Part shown: positions 6,119 through 8,152 of the stretch, piece after piece
Position numbering within the stretch: position 1 is the first letter of the stretch
Layout: every line of letters starts with the position of its first letter
Assembly (NCBI GenBank): GCA_900551815.1
Contig: URXE01000076.1
Location: forward strand, 1-8,152
Length of the DNA stretch: 8,152 nucleotides
DNA from: an uncultured Collinsella sp.
GTDB taxonomy: Bacteria; Actinomycetota; Coriobacteriia; Coriobacteriales; Coriobacteriaceae
Reading direction: 5' to 3'
Translations under genes and position numbers: made by a program
The notes under the pieces: generated by a model
The model's input: the letters and a program-made list of their open reading frames with translations, nothing else
Told to the model about the DNA's origin: nothing
Database searches by the model: none

Positions 6119-7225
6119 ATGACTGAAACCATCTTCTCCCCCTCATTTGGAAATCGCCCGTCCTATCTGGTGGGGCGCGGGAGCGTGATTTCGACATTCA
6201 TCTCCGGCCTTGAGCAGGAGCCGGGCAATCGAGACCGAGCCATGCTCATGCTCGGCCAGCGAGGCAGCGGCAAAACGGTTCTCCTGTGGGAACTTGCCGA
6301 TCGCGCCCGCAAGCTCGGCTTCGTTGTCGCCACACCCACCGTAGCCTCCGAGGATATGCTCGAGCGCATTGTTGAGAAGATCCAAGAAGCAGGCGAGCCT
6401 TACGTCAATAAACGACATCTTCCTAAACTCACGAGCGGCAGCCTAAGTGTTTTTGGGTTCTCGGCAGGCCTCGAGTTCACACGAGACGTGCAGGAGACCA
6501 AGAGCTTTCAGTTCAAACTCACACAGCTCGCGCGCAAACTGACCGAGCAAGGACATGGCATCCTCATCCTCATCGATGAGCTCCAGGCCAATTCATCCGA
6601 GATCAGACAGCTCGTCACCGCCTATCAAGAGCTGGTCGGTGAGGGACTCAACGTCGCGCTTGTTATGGCAGGGCTCCCGGGAGCAGTCTCCGCGACGCTC
6701 AACGACCGCGTACTGACATTTCTCAACCGCGCGCGCAAGGTCACGCTCGAACCGCTTTCAGTCGGAGATGTGGATGCCTATTATCAGCGGGCTTTCGAAG
6801 AGCTCGGCCTTGATATCCCAAGAGACCTTCGCCTCCATGCCGCTCGCGCAACCCAAGGCTCGCCCTATATGCTGCAACTCATCGGCTATAACATCGCCAA
6901 TCGCTGCCAGGCAGGAGAACACGTAACGCCAGAGCAAGTCGACGGAGCAATCGAAGCGTCAAAGGCCGATTTCGAAAACGATGTGTGTGAAACGACGCTC
7001 GCCGCGTTATCGGACCAAGACGTCGCGTTTCTCTCCGCAATGACTGATGACGAAGACGCCGTGTCTCGCATTTCTGATGTTGCGAAGCGCATGTCAGTCG
7101 CACCCGACTATGCGCAAAAGTATCGCCGGCGCCTCATCGACGCCGGCGTTATCGAGCAGGCGCGCCGCGGTTACGTGCGTTTCGCCGTACCATATATGGC
7201 TGACTACCTGCGCAGCCAGCTCTAG
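6119..7225 (+). CDS. Orphan AAA+ ATPase with C-terminal winged-helix-like domain
   Basis: A 368-residue soluble ATPase. Walker A is GQRGSGKT (46-53) with K52 and T53; Walker B is ILILIDEL with D153 and E154. An arginine-rich stretch near 203-207 (NRARK) could supply an arginine finger, and the EPLSVGDVDAYYQRAF segment (211-226) starts the lid region. Residues about 295-368 look like a winged helix (LIDAGVIEQARRGYVRFAVPYMADYLRS). The order is that of AAA_16/ORC1-Cdc6-like ATPases found singly in many actinobacteria, most without a known function. The ATG at 6119 is fixed by AAAGGAG 4 nt upstream. The gene is the only plus-strand gene here and has no partner. Its TAG stop abuts the right repeat (7226). 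It could be a DNA-binding switch, a STAND-like regulator or a cargo gene; the sequence does not decide. Confidence 0.85.
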   Translation: MTETIFSPSFGNRPSYLVGRGSVISTFISGLEQEPGNRDRAMLMLGQRGSGKTVLLWELADRARKLGFVVATPTVASEDMLERIVEKIQEAGEPYVNKRHLPKLTSGSLSVFGFSAGLEFTRDVQETKSFQFKLTQLARKLTEQGHGILILIDELQANSSEIRQLVTAYQELVGEGLNVALVMAGLPGAVSATLNDRVLTFLNRARKVTLEPLSVGDVDAYYQRAFEELGLDIPRDLRLHAARATQGSPYMLQLIGYNIANRCQAGEHVTPEQVDGAIEASKADFENDVCETTLAALSDQDVAFLSAMTDDEDAVSRISDVAKRMSVAPDYAQKYRRRLIDAGVIEQARRGYVRFAVPYMADYLRSQL

Positions 7226-7266
7226 CCAACCACCACAATGGGGACAGGCACCTTTGTGGTGGTTTG
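7226..7266. repeat. Long hairpin with GGGGACAGGCACC core, right copy
   Basis: CCAACCACCACAATGG (7226-7241) pairs with 7251-7266 around the same 9-nt loop GGACAGGCA. Fourteen of 16 positions pair; mismatches are at 7239/7253 and 7227/7265. Compared with the left copy it lacks one base in the stem, so the left copy is the better-preserved hairpin. It begins directly after the ATPase stop codon. Confidence 0.7.
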
Positions 7267-7275
7267 GGACCGGCT

Positions 7276-7414
7276 TGTCTCGATCTGTAACAGTTAGGCC
7301 GTCAAAATCGGGCCTGGTGTTACAGATCGAGATTTTCGGGCGGGCCCCTGCAGTTTGTCTAAATCTGTAACAGGAAGAGACGATTTAGCCCGCTAGGTGT
7401 TACAGATCGAGACA
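7276..7414. repeat. 139-bp nested palindromic element, right copy
   Basis: It has the same length and order of four motif copies as 5854-5992. The terminal 17-bp inverted repeats at 7276-7292 and 7398-7414 are exact. The inner arms are 7318-7332 and 7356-7371. All arms are identical to those of the left copy, while the spacers differ at about 11 positions. In this copy AGGCC (7296-7300) and GGCCT (7311-7315) can add 5 bp inside the first loop. Confidence 0.85.
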
Positions 7415-7421
7415 GAATATT

Positions 7422-8066
7422 CTAGTCGCAGGCGATGTCGAGGTTCTTGCCGATGAGGCCTACGTAGCCGCCCTCGGCAGCTTTGGGGCTGTCAGCATGG
7501 CAGAGAACCCACTTGTCGGTCTTCCAGTAGCAGTAGCTGTCACCGGCGGCAGGCATGTCGGCTGCGGCCTCGGGGCGCGGCCCGTTGGTGCCAGCGGGAA
7601 GCGCGACCATCACCTGGAAGCCACCGTCGTCAACCATGCATGGCGTGTAGTGAAGCGTGGTGTTGAAAACCTCGACGACCTTGCCGGCCGGCACGCGGAA
7701 CGCCTTGACGCACGCGGTGTCGAGCTTGCCGTCCTCGATCTCCCAGCGATGCGCCACGAGCAGGATAAAGTCGCGCGCGCCCAGGTTGAACTCACTCGCG
7801 CGGTGATACTCCAGGCAGTTGAGACGCGTATTGTGGCCGTTGCACCAGCCCAGCTGGAAGGGGCGGCCACCAAACATGAGAAAGCCCAGTTTATCGGCAT
7901 CCTTGACGCCCTCGAGCTCCGGCGCGCTTGCTACGTACTTGCTGCCCTCGGGAATGGGCGTGGCAGAAAGCGCCTCGAGCACGGGCGACGTGAGCTCGGA
8001 CGGAACGTTATCCCAGACGTTGCCATAGGATTTGAACTCGGGATCGTTGACAGAGTAGATATGCAT
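7422..8066 (-). CDS. DUF4867-like protein of unknown function (probable cupin-like fold)
   Basis: A 214-residue soluble protein that I recognise, without a search, as resembling DUF4867 of gut anaerobes. The core GWCNGHNTRLNCLEYH (73-88) holds H78, E86 and H88, and a later VVEVFNTTLHYTPC (130-143) adds H139. These could be metal ligands of a cupin-like barrel, which is an inference. Members are, to my memory, often near sugar-catabolism genes, which would fit the glucosidase nearby but proves nothing. A GTG at 8072 is in frame, but ATG 8066 is chosen because AGGAG (complement of 8072-8076) lies 5 nt before it and would overlap the GTG. Its last 55 bp are duplicated at 6000-6054. The gene converges on the ATPase gene across the right repeat. 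Confidence 0.75.
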   Translation of the reverse strand: MHIYSVNDPEFKSYGNVWDNVPSELTSPVLEALSATPIPEGSKYVASAPELEGVKDADKLGFLMFGGRPFQLGWCNGHNTRLNCLEYHRASEFNLGARDFILLVAHRWEIEDGKLDTACVKAFRVPAGKVVEVFNTTLHYTPCMVDDGGFQVMVALPAGTNGPRPEAAADMPAAGDSYCYWKTDKWVLCHADSPKAAEGGYVGLIGKNLDIACD

Positions 8067-8094
8067 GTTCACTCCTGTTCGTAAATGTGACTAT

Positions 8095-8134
8095 ACAAAC
8101 ATTCTAGAACAAACATGAGCGATTTTGAACGCTC
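8095..8134. promoter_or_regulatory. Possible operator motifs over the DUF4867-like promoter
   Basis: ACAAACAT occurs twice (8095-8102 and 8109-8116), 14 bp apart, bracketing the -10. GAGCG (8117-8121) and CGCTC (8130-8134) form a 5-bp inverted repeat that straddles the -35. Either could bind a regulator. Both are short and could be chance. Confidence 0.25.
8101..8129 (-). promoter_or_regulatory. Candidate promoter of the DUF4867-like gene
   Basis: On the minus strand TTCAAA (complement of 8124-8129, 4/6 match to the -35) is separated by exactly 17 nt from TAGAAT (complement of 8101-8106, 5/6 match to the -10). Transcription would start at about 8094, giving a leader of about 28 nt that includes AGGAG. 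A second TATAGT (complement of 8090-8095) lies closer but has no good -35. Confidence 0.5.
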
Positions 8135-8152
8135 GTCCCGACCACTCAACAA

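Larger units (their letters stand above)
7226..7476. repeat. Right copy of the ~252-bp direct repeat
   Basis: Direct partner of 5803-6054. It begins on the base after the ATPase stop codon and runs 55 bp into the 3' end of the DUF4867-like gene (7422-7476). The non-coding part (7226-7421) is the convergent intergenic region between the ATPase and that gene. On the plus strand the 7278-7332 hairpin is followed by TTTT, so it may help end ATPase transcription. Confidence 0.92.

Noticed and set aside
6119..7225. ATPase as a TnsC/IstB-type transposition helper
   Set aside because: No transposase gene lies in the window, and the C-terminal winged helix fits stand-alone ORC1/Cdc6-like ATPases better than IstB.
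7278..7332. First palindrome of the right repeat as a confident terminator for the ATPase
   Set aside because: The stem is good but the 25-nt loop is long and only four T follow. It is noted as possible within the repeat entry instead of being called as a separate terminator.
7497..8084. A 195-codon open frame on the plus strand, antisense to the DUF4867-like gene
   Set aside because: No ribosome-binding site or domain; the opposite strand has a recognisable protein with promoter and Shine-Dalgarno.

Overview
The window looks like a contig end from a high-GC gut actinobacterium of the class Coriobacteriia, most likely Collinsella or a close relative. This rests on GC-rich codon use, the style of the kinase/LuxR regulator genes, a GH1 phospho-glucosidase next to a gene of a gut-anaerobe family of unknown function (DUF4867-like), and the dispersed-looking GGGGACAGGCACC hairpin. 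The genus is an inference from memory, not a search result. The first 48 bases are not genomic: they are an untrimmed Illumina Nextera i7 adaptor, so the true contig starts at about base 49.

Layout. (1) Bases 88-4084, minus strand: a three-gene signalling operon, read right to left. It encodes a large polytopic membrane protein with a 7TM-histidine-kinase-like sensor half and a degenerate kinase half, then a conventional membrane sensor histidine kinase, then a NarL/LuxR-type response regulator. Both junctions are 4-base start/stop overlaps (GTGA and ATGA), implying translational coupling. (2) Bases 4151-4188: a perfect 16-bp hairpin separating this operon from the gene upstream. (3) Bases 4224-5654, minus strand: a GH1 6-phospho-beta-glucosidase without any PTS gene beside it. 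(4) Bases 5655-6118: a 464-bp divergent intergenic region holding the leader of the glucosidase, the left copy of a ~252-bp repeat, and the promoter/leader of the next gene. (5) Bases 6119-7225, plus strand: an orphan AAA+ ATPase with a C-terminal winged-helix-like domain. (6) Bases 7226-7476: the right copy of the repeat. (7) Bases 7422-8066, minus strand: a DUF4867-like, cupin-like protein with its promoter at the window end.

The most unusual part is bases 5803-7476. A single ATPase gene with its own leader sits exactly between two direct repeats that are about 92-93% identical. Each repeat carries one long hairpin, a 139-bp nested palindromic element with perfect 17-bp terminal inverted repeats, and the last 55 bp of the DUF4867-like gene. 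The left copy is therefore a stranded 3' fragment of that gene. Between the two copies all palindrome arms are identical and the substitutions lie in the spacers, which suggests that the arms are under constraint. The ATPase may be a mobile or duplicated cassette, and its winged helix raises the untested possibility that the palindromes are its targets.

The signalling operon, the glucosidase and the DUF4867-like gene have no visible functional link beyond proximity. The two-component system could sense a carbohydrate or an envelope signal, but nothing in the sequence shows its ligand or its targets.
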